In this document: one piece after another, positions 25,639 to 39,313 of the stretch
Numbering within the stretch: position 1 is the first letter of the stretch
Layout: the number at the start of each line of letters is the position of its first letter
Assembly: GCA_905182995.1 (NCBI GenBank)
Contig: CAJJDP010000083.1
Span: 304,823 to 368,822 of the forward strand
DNA length: 64,000 nucleotides
Direction: 5' to 3'
Source of the DNA: Paramecium octaurelia
Lineage: Eukaryota > Ciliophora > Oligohymenophorea > Peniculida > Parameciidae
Program-made: the position numbers and the translations under genes
Notes under the pieces: model-generated
What the model saw: only the letters and a program-made list of their open reading frames with translations
Databases searched by the model: none
Told to the model about the DNA's origin: nothing

Positions 25639-26571
25639 ATGTATAATTATAAAATTTAAGTCGCACCCCAAATTAATCACGCTTAATCAGATCACTATTA
25701 TCATCCATATTCAACATTAAGTTATCAATCCTATACTAATAAACCTACATATTTATAATAATAGGCCAATCAAAAATATTATAATGACTGTTATTATTAA
25801 GAAAAACAATATTATCCCTAAGCAGATCGTTAACTATTTTAAATCCAGAAAGAATAACATTATGAATACATGAGTAAACTCAATAAGAATTTAGAATTTG
25901 ATTTTCAAACTTTAAAAAATAAGTAAACTATTCTTATATTTCAAAAGAATTGAAACATTATCAGTTTCATATATTGAAGAAAGAGAATTGTTTTAATAAA
26001 TGATCCATGAAATTGCTTTGTAATTACGTGATATCGAAAGATGTAAATCCAACATTGTTTATATCAACCTTCAAAAATTATAAAACAATATAACAGTCAT
26101 TGACTTATTAGAATACTTACACTCATATGATCTTAAATAAATTAAAAAGAGTGATATTGAACTATTCTTCAATTCTATAAACCAACAAGTTCAACAAGAT
26201 TAAATTTCGTATGTTTATTCAATTATTCTTTTAGGAAACTTAAATTATAAAACCTAATAGGGAAGGATTTCCTTACAAAATAAGAAGAAGATGAACATAT
26301 AGACTATATATAAGCTAGAGTCATTGCCATGATAATTTAAACCTATACTCATTTAGAATATTACAGATAGAAATTCTAATACATGGCGTTAAAATTAGAT
26401 TATGTTTTCAATTGGTTAGATTTTGACAGGGATGGCATTTTATCATATGCAGATTTTAAATCGAGATTTCCAAGTGCAGACATTGTGTTTAAATTCCTTA
26501 CTTAACAAAGTTTAGACATTAGCAGCTTTGTAAAATTGTTCTAACCTCACTCACAGGCTAAATACTTTTGA
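25639..26571 (+). CDS. EF-hand-containing protein
   Basis: Start ATG 25639 (MYNYKIQVAPQINHAQSDHY), only 11 bp after the CCDC47-like stop; stop TGA 26569-26571. The N-terminal third is Y/Q-rich and low complexity. The centre is helical (MIHEIALQLRDIERCKSNIV, INLQKLQNNITVIDLLEYLH). The C-terminus carries a canonical EF-hand loop, DFDRDGILSYADF, with D1, D3, D5, G6 and a position-9/12 acidic residue, in the context VFNWLDFDRDGILSYADFKS. Two or three short introns are required (near 25,930 and 26,200-26,290). A calcium sensor or structural protein is likely; the partner is unknown. The tiny spacing to the upstream gene is normal for Paramecium and does not imply an operon. Confidence 0.7.
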
Positions 26572-27032
26572 ATATTAAATGATATAAATATAATATTCAA
26601 TATACACTTATGTTAACAATTAATTAAATAACATTTTTCTATTATATCAAAAATATTATGTTGTTCCTAAAGTTTCATTCTTTTTTTACGGAGCAACATA
26701 TCATTGAATAATTATTGATTAGTTTTAAATAATCAAGCATTTCAAATAAAAGATTTTCTTTTTAATTTAATCTTAATTTTTAATAAAGGGCAGTTCATAT
26801 TAAATTAGGTTCAAATCTATATTTTTAGAAAATTATACAGAATATTAATATATTGTTGTATTCTCATAAATTTGAGTGATAGAGCATTTAGTTTTGAATA
26901 TTTCACTCAAAAAATTGTTATGTAAACCAAAATTGCTTTGAGTCATTTTTAATCTAAGATCTCTTTAGTTTATAATATTGATTTGAGTATTTTTAAGAGA
27001 ATCAATAACGATTAATTAATATTATTAATAAA
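26572..27032. other. AT-rich intergenic interval
   Basis: About 460 bp with T-rich runs and frequent TGA in all frames. I see no coding signal, RNA gene or repeat. It separates two genes in the same orientation, so it should hold the 3' end of one and the promoter of the next. Confidence 0.6.
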
Positions 27033-28737
27033 ATGTAAGACATAGAATAAGAAAGATAGAGAAAATAAGATCTATTGGTTTCATAAATAGTGGATGCTGG
27101 ATACGATACTATTGCATTCTAGGTGTATTGTGAATAAATAAAGTAAAATGGGAGTCAAGAGATCGATTTATGGACATTTGAAGAATTGTAAAAAACAATA
27201 CAGGATTTCATCAAGAAAGAAGAGTAAGAAATCAAATTAAGTATTTAGTTCGAAAGAGCTTGAAAAGCAACCTATTTAATAAACCACGAATCAACAATTT
27301 TAAATTCAGAAAATTTAGGATGATAGCAACTTTATTACAGAAGTACAATGCTAATTGCCAGGAAGAACAAAATTAACAGATTTCATAATGGAGAATACAC
27401 ATAAAGTACTATTTGATTTTATCATAAGCAAGTGGAAATAATAATGAGTGAATATATAAGTAAATCTGATGGCATCATATCATCATATATTTCATTTAAA
27501 ATTGAGACGAAACCAATTGGATGGGTTGTTAATAGAAGATTTACTGACTTTTTGAAGTTGAGAGATATTTTAGTAATGACGTACCCATGCCATTTGGTTC
27601 CTCCTATTCCTGGAAAGAAATTGTATCGATATTATACATTTTATATAGGAAATCTTAAACAGGGGCAGCCTATCTAGAAAAAAGAATGAGAATCATGGAA
27701 TTATTTTTATAGAATTGCTTATATCATCCATTATTTAAGACTCATCCATTATTTTCTGACTTTTTAGAAATTAGTGATGAAGCTAAATTGAAAGAAAAAT
27801 TCAATTAATACGAAAAATAGAAGGGACCATCCAAACCAGGTGAATATATAACCACAAATGGTTCTTGTGTTTTGGAGATATCCAATGAATTATAGAATTA
27901 TTCAAATTCTTTAAGTGATTACTTAAAGAATTCATAAGATATCTATAAAAAGACTGGCAACAACTTCAGTAAATTATGCACAGATTTGGAAAACCTTAGT
28001 AATACATTGACTGCAATAACAGAAAACTTTAATACTTTAGACAAATTGACAGATGGGTTTATTAAATAAACTAAATCTTAAGGAGCAATTGAATAAATCT
28101 AATTAGTTTATTAAGAATTATCAAAGTTTGTTACAGGTTGGCAATACGGAGTCAATTTTTAAATGAAGAATGTAAAAGTAATTAATTCTCATATCAAATA
28201 TAGGAAAACTTTTACGAGTTCTTTAGATATCATAAAAAGATGTAATCATCAGCATATGATTATTTACAGAGTAAGAATTAGTTGCAACAGAAATATTAAA
28301 ATCTTAAGAACAAGGTAAATGAAAAGAAAGAGTAATTATATATCAAAGGAGATCCTACTAAATGGGAATTACCCCCTGATATTCCAAAAACACTCAAAGA
28401 ACTCTAGTTTAATAAGGGAGAAGCCTTCAAATATATGTTACCTAATGAAACAAAGCAAGTAAATGAAATAAGGGAGATGTATGCTTTTATGAATCATTAA
28501 TTGCAGGAAGAAATAAATTAGATGATTGATTTTAGAATTAAAGTTTATGCAAAGAAATTCGTTAGGATGGGACAAATGAGGGCTTTGGAAACTGCTAAAT
28601 TCCATCATATTTTGGCGAACTTCTTATAAGTTTTGGCTGAAATGTAAGGATCAACAACAGGACAGATGTATAATCGGAGAGCCAGTGTGTTTATCGACAA
28701 AAGATATGATTAATTTTTTGGGATAGTACCGAAGTGA
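27033..28737 (+). CDS. PX-domain sorting nexin (PX-BAR type)
   Basis: Start ATG 27033 (MQDIEQERQRKQDLLVSQIV), stop TGA 28735-28737. After a 27-nt intron and others the PX domain reads IISSYISFKIETKPIGWVVN, RRFTDFLKLRDILVMTYPCH and LVPPIPGKKL. RRFxDF is the phosphoinositide-binding arginine motif, and PPIPGKK is the PX proline loop. Then comes MRIMELFLQNCLYHPLFKTH. The C-terminal region of about 300 residues is helical (LKNSQDIYKKTGNNFSKLCT ... EEINQMIDFRIKVYAKKFVR), as in BAR domains. The protein ends ASVFIDKRYDQFFGIVPK. Sorting nexins bind PI3P on endosomes and shape tubules in retrieval routes. In Paramecium, phagosome or endosome recycling is a plausible site (inference). Confidence 0.85.
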
Positions 28738-28832
28738 CCAATATTTTATATGCAATATTAATAATTAAAAGGATTTCTGATTATAAATTTTGATTATTTT
28801 TTTTAAATATTTAAGACGATTCAAGCAGGGAA

Positions 28833-31800
28833 ATGAACCAAGTAGGCAATAAACAATTAGATCTTTCAGTAGGTGTGTTATCTATATATATTTATTCGCT
28901 TTATATACGATTATATAATAATTATAATTCCTATTTTATCTTTAGTTTAACACCACTTAAATAAGCAGCACTAGGGATTCAGACTGAAGAAACAACCTCA
29001 TTTCAAAGACAAAAAGGTATATATAATTACAACTGTTATTAGGCTGAATGTTGTGAGATTTGCGGAATCGGATTTGATAGACAAATTTAATAGCCTGAAA
29101 TTGGTATATTCTCAAATTTACATCTAGGTATGATGATGATAACATGTTATGGATGTCTATCAACCTGTCATTACTATTGTTATGGAATATCAACAGAAGT
29201 TGAAAAATTGTCAAATTCCAATAATTAAGGGTATTTTTAATGTGACAAGTGCAAGTCAAATAAACTCCAAGATTGTCCATGCCTTGTTTGTAATTAAAAA
29301 TTAGGTCTCAAAAAAAAATTGTTTAATTCTAATGAATTTGTACATCCATTATGTGCATAGTTCTCTAAATAAATAGAAATAATCTCATTTATTGAAATGA
29401 AATTTAACAAACTAAATAATTAAAATATTCCATAAATTGATAAATTAAATCCAGAAAAATTAAAGTAAAACTCATAGGCTTGTGTATATTGTAAAGGATC
29501 TACTGGAACCATAAAATGCAACAAATGTAATGCATATGCTCACGTTTATTGCATTATATTAAAAGTCACAGACTCTGGAGGATTTAAATTAGATTATTCA
29601 GAAAGCAGCAAAGAGAATTAATGGTAATTCTATTTTAATTATAAACAAATGCTTGCAATTGATAATATGATTCAAACAAATAGAGACAAATAATTACTAA
29701 AAAATAATGTCTAAAATATATTTGATTAATATACGAAAATAGAAGGAAATTCTAAGTAAATCAAATTAGATGTATTATTTAAACAATACTTTTAAACTGA
29801 TAGAATTGAAGAAGAAAAAGAGTAATTAATGATTATCATATTAGATCTATCTTATCATGGGTTTGTTTCAAACACAAATCTGCGAAATCTTATTGTTATT
29901 GTAAACAAGAAGTTGATTCAGATGATATGGTGTAATGTGAAACATGTACTGAATGGTTTCATGATCAATGTGTAAGAAAATACTAAAAAGATTTTCAAGA
30001 ACAAAAGAGTAAAGACATATATTGTTGTCCATTCTGTATTAGATGGGCAAAAAATAAATTAAATCATATCTTAAGATTTAATCCAATTTCTAATTTAAAT
30101 CAATTATTTCCCCCTGTTTTGAAATTGAATTTCATTTCACTCCTAATCATTGGAATCTATTGCGAAAGAACTCTAGATAGTATGAAATCAAAATGTAAAA
30201 ATAAGTTAAATATTTAGATAATGAAGTTGAATACCAAATACTTTAATTTATTCTTTCGAATCTCCCATTTCCAAATTCTCTACAAACACAGCTTAGCCAA
30301 ATTGAGGAGAAATCTAAATTGGTTGATTTGATGAATTTTATTTTTTCTTAAAAGATTCCTTATAGAGATGAAAACTAATGGATAGTCAGATCTTAATTAG
30401 ATGAAAAAAATAACACTATTCCTGAAAATATTCAACATAATAATGCTTTAAAAAATAAACTATTACAAGTTATAACTTTGTTTAAAGATTTTGAAGAATG
30501 CTAATATTATCAGGAATTATTACAAAAATTGAATCATTTACAAAAGGCCTTTGACATCATTATAATGAAATCGAAAATAACTAAGACTACAATATTAATG
30601 GAATATAAATCAAATGCATTTCAAGAATTCATTTATTTACAAAAATAAATACCAACATATAAAAAAATAAAAAGAGAGTTTATATCAACATTAAAAAAAT
30701 CTCAAGATAGATTCTCAGATTTTGAAACTAAATTTAATAGAATTATTGACTCTTCTGAAGAAGAAGATGATGAAGATGATGATGAGTATAAAAAATTACA
30801 AAAATATTTTGAATTAGAAATCAAGCCAATTCAAAATTATTAAGAATTCTTCAATCTCATGTCCCAATCCAGAATTAAATTAAATTAATTTAAAATTAAT
30901 GTAGAGTATGTTAATAGGATATTAAAATAAATTGAAAACTTATCCATTTAAGTATCTTGGATTTCATACATAGAATAAGAAGTAAATTAAGGATAACATA
31001 TTATTGGATAATTAGAAGATACCAAATTAAATAATTAAAATAATGGCATTCAAATTCTAATCAACAAAATGGAACAAACATTCTGTTACTACAAAGATTT
31101 TCCGAAACATTATGCTTTTCTATCTTAAATCAAATTATATGAACTATACATTCAAGATCTTGACTATTATTAAGATAGAGATGATGATGATGACGACAGC
31201 GAATTATAATAAATAACAAAGGAAATTTAGATTAAAATCTCCATTCCACATTTACAAATGCTTAAAGACTTATAAAAAGAAACTAAAGCTCCTTAGAAGG
31301 AGGTTCAACTTTTGAATAGAGTCGAATAATAAATGAATGAATATAGATAAAGATTAAGAAATATAACACTTTAAAAAGGGCTAAATGAATAATTAAGAAA
31401 AAAATACCAAGCAGAACTTTAAATGAATAAATTATATGATGTACCAGAAATTAAAGAACTTCAATAAAAATTAGAAATATTTTAAGAAGTTGAAAGAATA
31501 AGACTAGCTAAAACACAAACATTTTAATAATTAGAAATGTGTTTAGAAAAATCAAAACAATATCATTTTGATGATAAAATAATTCATTAATTTGAATGTG
31601 AAATGAATAAATATAACTAAAAGAAGAAAGAAATTAAAAGATTATTAGAAAATGAAATTTATGAAAGTGAATAATTAGATTAAGCCAAGATATATTTACA
31701 AGAAATATCCTAAAGTAAAATCTTATTTGAAGAGAAATAGCAATTATAAAGTTTAAATAAAGCTTGTTAATTTGTATAATCAATGTATGAGTTTTATGAA

Positions 31801-34800
31801 AAATATAAATCTCCTGATTAGGAAATGGAAATTGAAGATGATAAATATCCAGATTTGCAATTCAAAATTAAATAAATTAGCAATCCTTTTTCTATCATAT
31901 TTAAAAATGATCAAGAATCAATGATTTATGATTTAGAAGCCATCCTAAATAAATAGCAATACATACTCGATAAAAGAATCAATAATGTTTTTAATTAATA
32001 TTCAAACTTTTTATGGTAAAAATAAGTCAAAATATTATTATCGTTATATGAGTAAAAGTAAGAAATAAGTAATCAATTAATAGAATCTGCAATAACAAAG
32101 AAGTTTCAATTATAAGATCATATAGAATAAGCTAAATTGGATTAATTCACTGAATTGTTTAATAAATAATTTGTTATACTGAATTAGATAGTTGCACCAT
32201 TGTAAGATTACATAAATAAATAACCAAAAGAAATCTCATTATCCGATTGGTTTGAGGGTTATAACTAAATAACTTTAAATGTCAAAGGTGGAATTTGGGA
32301 TTAAGTGAAAATTTATAATGTATGGGTAACAATCATTAAGAAATTTTAAGAAATTGAAAACTCTGAATTATACACATATGAGAGTCTCAAGTTGATATAA
32401 GAAATAATTTAAATGTCTCATATGCCCAAGTATTCAGCAATTATTCAAATAATAAATCAAAAAGTCAATAATTTTAACAATTTAGTGGATAAATTTAAAG
32501 AATATGGATAAAGAAAATAATTATTTTTAGAAAAGAAGAAATCGATGTAAGAGTCATCATCAAAATAAAAATTACATTTCTCTATTTTAGATGCTATCGA
32601 TTTAGACTAAAAACTTAAAAAAATAAATAATATGGTGCATGATTTCTTTTCAAAAGAATTTTGTACAGACTTAGAATATATTAAACAAATATAAGATGAT
32701 TTCAATAATTGTAAAAATGATGATATCTAAATATATTCATAGTTATATTAAAGATTGACTTCGTCATTTATATAGGACGATTTGCTATTAGATCAATTGA
32801 AAATAAAGATATATTAATCGAAGATCAAGGACATTGTTAAGGGAAAAAAAACAGTTGAATTATAAAAGGCAAAAAAATAATATACAAGTTTAATGAATTT
32901 AATGGAAGAGGTTGACAATGAATTTGAAGAGTATGCTTCATAATTCAACAAGATCTTAGCAATTGCAGAAAATGTTCAAAATATTGTTGATAAGTTAAAG
33001 AACGAATAAGATTACACATTCGAAGAGTTGGAATCATGTTTAGAAGATTTGGGAAAAATATCAAATATTGAGATAAATAATAAAGAAGATTTATTAATAA
33101 AGTACCAGGAATGCTAATAGGTGAAAAAGGATATAAATCTAATAAAAAATTCATCAGTCAAAAGCAAGGAGATGGTGGTATAGAATCTTATGGAAAAATT
33201 GGAACAACTACCACTATAAGAAGAAAAATAATTAGTATAGGCATGGTTAAATTAGTATGAGTAGTTGAAAGGAAATTATTCTACTATTAAATAGATGTTA
33301 TAAAAATAGAAGACATCACAAATTTGTAGATAATTGACTGAACTTATGAAGAAGCTTTAGGTATAAAATGAGGATTGCATTATCATTCACCCTGAAACTG
33401 AGAATTTATTGAGAGACTACTAAGAATTTAATAAAAGATTAGAATAAATAGAAAGTAATCCATTATCAGATCAAGCTTAAAGAGAATTTAATGAATTAAA
33501 AACTAATCTTAGATGGGGAGATTAATATGAAAGGGTAAGAATGGTTATTTGGATTAAATAAGTTAATTAATTTAAAAGTGGATAATCTGGAAAACAAGGT
33601 TTCTCTTCTTTTCAAAATCTTGTACATTAAGGATATGAGATTCTAGATTCAACATTATTAAATAATTAAAAATTATAGGTTGAGAAGTTAAAAGGATATA
33701 TCATATACCTAGAATAATTAATGAATAAAATCATTAATGTCGTGACAAGTAGTACCAATGGGAACTAATTAATAGAAGGAAAGATAGATATTTCATAATT
33801 ATTGTTAGAACTTTAGCATACTTCTAGCTACCAAAAATAAGAAAAATTAAAAGATTTGTAACCAAAGAAACCATTTGATGATATTAATCAATATCTAGAT
33901 AAAATTTAGATGAAATAAAAGAAAAGGGTAATTCCATCCGCAGCAAAAGACAAGCCAGAATAGTCTATCAAAAAGGTTAAGAAGTCTAGTTATGACAATT
34001 ATTATGAAAAGTTAAGAATTGAAAAAAGACATGAATTATTAACTGCTATGAAATAAGTCCCAATTTTAAAAGATAGAAAAGATTTGAGTGATAAAGTGAA
34101 AGAAATTGAAAATTAATAGTTTGGAGAGTATGTCAAAAATAAATCAAGTACTGCTATGTATTTATATTTAGAATATGAAGAAGTGATGTAGTTAATTATA
34201 GAAACATATCGAGAGTTGTAAAAGTTTCCAAATTATTCTAAACAATTATTCTCTGCATAAATTAATCTAGAAACTACCGCAAGGGCCATGTAAAAATATT
34301 AAGATGGTAAATTATAAAAATGTGAAGATAAATATAAATAGGTTAGGTAATTGGATGTAAATTCTTTATCGTAAATTAAGAACAATAATACATTATAGAC
34401 ATAAAAGATTAGACTTAAATCTTAAACTCTATCAACAATATAAAAACAACAGCCATTGTAATAGTAAAATGTAAAATTGGATAAATAGAATCAGCAATTA
34501 AACAATTCATGTTTACTGATACATAAATTGCAAGAATCATAATATTAACAGCAATAATAGAAATAATAAATAGTATCAGTCTCATCAAATTAAAAATAAC
34601 AACCAAAACCTAAAGAATAAAATTAAGGATAATCCAGCATCTCATCCAGTTAAGATTCAGTATCTTAAGGATCTTCAGAATTTAAGTTAGTTCCAAAGAA
34701 TAAAGGAATTCAAAAAGAAGAAGAGAAGGATCTCAAAACATTTTTAACCAAAAAAGATGTAAATTAATATGCTTAATTTAATCTAGATTAATCCATATAT

Positions 34801-35812
34801 TTATGGAGACAAATTAACAAAAATAGGTCAAAATGGCTCTAAATTAGTTTTACCTGATGGATCCACTTTCACCATTGATTATTTTAGTCATCAAACAGAA
34901 TTAAGATACAATAAATTCCCAAAATTGATTTAAGATCTAAAGATTTCCAATTATCAAGAATAAGAATATATTTTAAAAGAAATAGAAACTATATCAAAAT
35001 AAAATAGATTATAAGTTATATCAGGGTAAATAGTACCAGAAAGATTGCAAGATTTAGAGGCTTTAAATAGGGTAAGTGAAGACTTATTGAAAGATCACAG
35101 AATATTGGAGTATAAGTTGGTTGATACAATCGTTTATTTGATGCATCACGAATAGATGTTGAGATCTGATCTTTTTAGCAATTTTAAATTAGAAGAAATT
35201 ATTTTGAAATAGCATCTAATCAAATAGGATGAGATTTTTAAATAATTCGACAATTATATATCAACTTTGGGTTTTGTAATCACATTAAAATAATAATAAT
35301 AAGGAATTTGCGTCAGTAATTTTAGTGGAATTTCTATTGAAATAATAAAGAATCTATCATAAGTACATAATTAAAATAAACTAAATTAGTCATATGAATT
35401 TAGAAAATGGAAGGAAAGCAGAAAAAATCAAGAGAAAATGTAATAAAAATTAATTCAAGAAAATTCAAAACTATAATATGAACCAGTGACATCAGAAGAA
35501 AAATTTAATGAAAATAATAATTAAGTATCAATATTATCAATTTCATTTAGGGAAATCCCAAAGGATTAAAATACCAAGAATTAAATCATAAAGCCATAGG
35601 TTGTCTTTATAACAATGGAAACTTTAACACTAAATGAAATTATGTATAGAATATTAAGATTATATTAAATTCAATTTTTCTAAATTTTTGTCCGTGATAT
35701 TTTAGGTGCAATAGTAACTTGTACAAAATATCTTTTTGTGCATTGGGTCTTGGTGTTTTTACAGCTTCAGCAGTTGGCAATGATGTCGTAGTAGATTGGC
35801 CAATTATGTTGA
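28833..35812 (+). CDS. Very large PHD/extended-PHD chromatin-type protein, about 2,200 aa
   Basis: Start ATG 28833 (MNQVGNKQLDLS). The N-terminal 400 residues hold zinc fingers. First CEICGIGFD ... CYGCLSTCHYYC ... CDKCKSNK. Then an extended-PHD layout CPCLVCNQKLG ... FVHPLCAQF ... CVYCKGSTGTIKCNKC ... HVYC. Then a canonical PHD, YCYCKQEVDSDDMVQCETC ... WFHDQCV ... CCPFC. PHD fingers read histone H3 tails. The remaining roughly 1,700 residues are helical and Q-rich with acidic clusters (SSEEEDDEDDDEYKK, DRDDDDDDSELQQ). ENLLRDYQEFNKRLEQIE and NLRWGDQYERVRM recall the PLU-1-like region of KDM5 proteins, but no JmjC domain is present. The very long central exon (about 30.3-34.7 kb) has no TGA. 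The 3' end is uncertain: the frame continues to TGA 35810-35812, but true coding may stop after 35,640, where the next gene begins. Confidence 0.8.
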
Positions 35813-37400
35813 TAATATAGCATCCTTATTATCATTGATATGGCATATCTACTGTGGAGGATTGTGAGAGAGAGTTGATATTCAATCAAATCAGAATAGG
35901 TAAGGTATAACTATGCAAGTGAGTTTGCTTATGGATGTATGCAAATATCAAATGTAGCGATTGGAATGTTCTATAATTAATTGATTTATGCAGTGACTTT
36001 ATTTCTCCTATTCTTATTAGCAACTGTATTTTACTATTAATAATATTTAGATATGGTTTATAACTGTATGAACTAAAGTAGGTTTTATTATTGGATTGTT
36101 CTTTGGATTCATTTATATTCCATAATGGCTTTCACTGCATTACATTTGCAGGTAGGTACATTTTTTGAGTAATTACAACAGCAATATAAAAAAAGGGGGA
36201 ATTATATGATCTCACATATACAATATGATTTGGAGTGGTAAGGATATCAATTTATAAATTATCATTTATTGTTATTAAGAAGACACAAAATAATGCTAAG
36301 AAATGTTTACTTTTGAAGTAACTATTTAAGCAATTTCGCCTTTCACTTACAACTTGAGTAACATGAGATGCAAAACAAATTTAGCTCCATCCTGCGAAAT
36401 AGATCCAATATAAAATAATGCTCTTCTATATCAATTCGAAATAAATATTTTATTGCAGCAGCAAAGATGCCTGTATATCCAGTCAAAGAATGTGAAGCAG
36501 CTCTAGTTCCTAGAGTTAAAACAATAAGTATTTAATCAATTGCACTTAAATACGACGCATAATTAAATGATTATGGCAAAATCCTATCTGATGATGATTG
36601 TGCCTCTTGATAAGTTTAAAAATAGTACCAAATTTCTAACAGGTTAGCATCCAAGTGAAGTCATCCATTCTCCAATGGAGAGCAATACTAAATTGCTCAA
36701 CTAACCCATAATACAACTAACCTATAAGTAAATTTCTTAATAATAATGTCTTCCTTAACTAAGGTTTAGATGCTTCTACAGTATATTTATTATAGGTATA
36801 AGTATAAATAAATAGAATCTATTGATCTGAAATCAGTAGTTATTTGATTGTACTCCTTTTGATGAAAATTACTTAAGTATAGTAACTATTGGCATCAAAA
36901 TGAATATGAAAAAAGTCATAAAATTAACGATCAACACTTATTGTCTGATATTCATTTTGTGAATAAGAAAAACAGTATTAAGAAAATGAAATAGGATTAG
37001 GCTATTTCTTTGGAGAAAGAGGATACCTCTGGTTCTTGTTAGGACATATAAAAGTTATACTATCCTGATGTGTTATTTAATTATCAATGTTGCAGCGTTA
37101 AAATAGAGTCGATACTATAATGAAGATATGGATCTGGTTTCAATTATAGTTGATGACAAGAATCTCTAAAAGAGGGAAGACTTATTTATGATATGTCGAA
37201 GGAGATATGTATAGTACTTCAGTTGAAGAATAGTATATCAGTTCAACTTTCATTATACAATGCAATTCTAGTGACTGTGCGCATCCATTCTTTGCAGGTG
37301 AAGGATATATAATATTTATTTAAAAAGTGGCCTATTTTTGGAAAAACATTCAGAAACCAAGTTTTTGTGATAATTATTATATACAAAATAATAAGAATAT
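35690..37400 (+). CDS. Polytopic membrane protein with large polar region, unknown
   Basis: Protein-like exons follow the PHD gene on the same strand: CALGLGVFTASAVGNDVVVD, GISTVEDCERELIFNQIRI, then MQISNVAIGMFYNQLIYAVT followed by LFLLFLLATVFYYQQYLDMG and FIIGLFFGFIYIPQWLSLHY. That makes three or four membrane segments. The 3' half encodes a cysteine-containing polar region (MRCKTNLAPSCEIDPIQNNA, YPVKECEAALVPRVKT, LSDDDCAS) and GYFFGERGYLWFLLGHIK. A 28-nt intron (GTTTATAACTG...AAAGTAG) joins the second pair of helices. I could not fix the start or all joins, so limits are approximate. The arrangement (few helices, Cys-bearing loop) is tetraspan-like, but no family signature is clear. Confidence 0.5.
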
Positions 37401-37413
37401 TATAATTGAGTGT

Positions 37414-39313
37414 TCATTATTAATTAATTCTTTTAAGCAAACTTTACATCTCTATTTGTAACTTTTTAGCTAATTCACTAACTTCCATTTTATTTCTTTC
37501 AATTAATTTAGTCAATTTAGACATTTAAATAATTTATTTTAATTATTCTACTATTTTATCATATTTCGCTATTCTCTCTTCTCTACTCAAATCTACTTTG
37601 GACATCTAATTGAAACTCTTAATAGTTTGAATATCCTAAAATTTATGGATTACAAAATTGTACGTCTCTATAGGTAGTGAATGTTCTATAACAAAAAAGT
37701 AGGCCTCCTCTAATATGAGATAAGTATTTTGAGTCTATTAAAATCTTACATTTTTCTAATAGCTAAGGTAGTTGTTCCATAGGAATGGATTTGTACTTTG
37801 AACTCTAAGCACACATCAATAATGCATCAAATAAAATGGAAGGCTCACTTAATTAATTTATTGCATTTACTGCAGATTTTATATTATTATTACTCCACCA
37901 ATGCATAATTGGTTTCATATAATTGATTCTTTAATTTAATATTTAAATAACTTTACTATGATCTTTTGAAATGTCGTTGATTTAATCCATTTATTTAAAT
38001 TTTTATTTATTTGAATCGTCAATGACAAAACTAGATAAATTCACCTCATCATGACTAATTATTAAATCCAAGCAACTCTATTTTATATCTTCCTCTTAAA
38101 TTACACTTTCATAATTAATTCTCTATGCAACTTGGCTTGTCGGTAAAAATTTGTTTGAATTATTACTACACAATTAAAAGCCTTGTTTTTCTAATATATT
38201 TCCATAACTCTGTATCTAATTGTTTTTTGGTTTCAATACATTTACGCTATGTCGTTCATAACCCTAATCACTAATCTAACACCCATGCACTTTCTCACTA
38301 TGATTTCGATATATGTGTTTTTCATTGTTAATATTGTTCATCTTTGTTCCAAATATACTCAGACCTGTAGAATTTTGGGTTGTCAACCCAATAATGTCTT
38401 TGGAGTCAAAAACATTTAAATCTAAAATATATTTCCATTGACTATCAATATAATCCAATAATAAGCCATCTCTTTCCATATCCCACGCTTTTAAGGAGAA
38501 GTTTTAGGCCGAAAATAACTATTGACCATTTTCACAAAATTTTATCTGATAAATACATTATTTGTCTGGGATTGTTTGAGATATGAGACTCAATCTATCA
38601 ACATCCCAATATCTGATACAACCGTCATCTGAACATGCTGCAACAGCCTTATCAACAGGATTAAATTAAACGCAACATATAGGCCAATCTGATTCATTAA
38701 ACGACACCAATTATTTTTAAGTATTCATTTCCCAAATCTTAACACTTCCATCATTTGAGCCTGAAGCCAATAATTTCCCATCCTTAGATACCATCATGCT
38801 ATTGATTGATAATTTGTGAGATCTTAATGTCAATCCATTATTTTATTGTCGTGAATCCCAAATCTTTATTTAACTATCCATTCCTCCAGATATCAATAAA
38901 TTATTATCATTTGGAAATACACTCAAACAACTAATACCAGATAAATGTGCTTTGATATTTTGGATAACTAAAATCGTTGATAATTTATACTTTTTTATGT
39001 AGATATATCCCAATAAGTTATTATTCCTTTATTAGACCCGTTCACTAATTCGTTTTCTGACTAAGAAAAAATTATAGATGAAATCTCATTCTAACTTATC
39101 CCAAATTGTTTATAAAAGGGATTCTATATACTCAAATCACTTAAATTTTTTGAAAATTCAATCTTGTTGATGAAAATTTAATTTATATCATCAACGAATG
39201 TAAATAATCTGCTATTCTGTCCTGAAAACTTCGCTAATTTTATTTTAGTTTGATTTTCTATCTCTCCTACTCTATATTATCGAAATTATACCTAATTTAA
39301 AGTTCCTACTCAT
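37414..39313 (-). CDS. Katanin p80-like WD40 protein
   Basis: Start ATG 39313 (MSRNFKLGEIENQTKI after a 25-nt intron), stop TGA 37414-37416. The N-terminal half has WD40 repeats: KAHLSGISCLSVFPNDNNLL ... GMDSQIKIWDSRQ; RSHKLSINSMMVSKDGKLLA ... NDGSVKIWEM; SDWPICCVQFNPVDKAVAAC ... DDGCIRYWDV. The C-terminal half reads DHSKVIQILNQRINYMKPIM, HWWSNNNIKSAVNAINQLSE and PSILFDALLMCAQSSKYKSI. This is followed by SIPMEQLPQLLEKCKILIDS and QMSKVDLSREERIAKYDKI, matching the con80 domain of katanin p80. Con80 binds the p60 severing ATPase, and WD40 targets the complex to centrosomes or basal bodies. A role in microtubule severing at the cortex or cilia is likely. The WD-linker-con80 order is what distinguishes it from generic WD40 proteins. 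Confidence 0.82.

Noticed and set aside
30720..31215. GAT/GAA-rich runs (gatgatgatgatgacgac) as microsatellites
   Set aside because: They lie in frame inside the PHD gene and encode acidic clusters; they are coding low complexity, not separate repeats.
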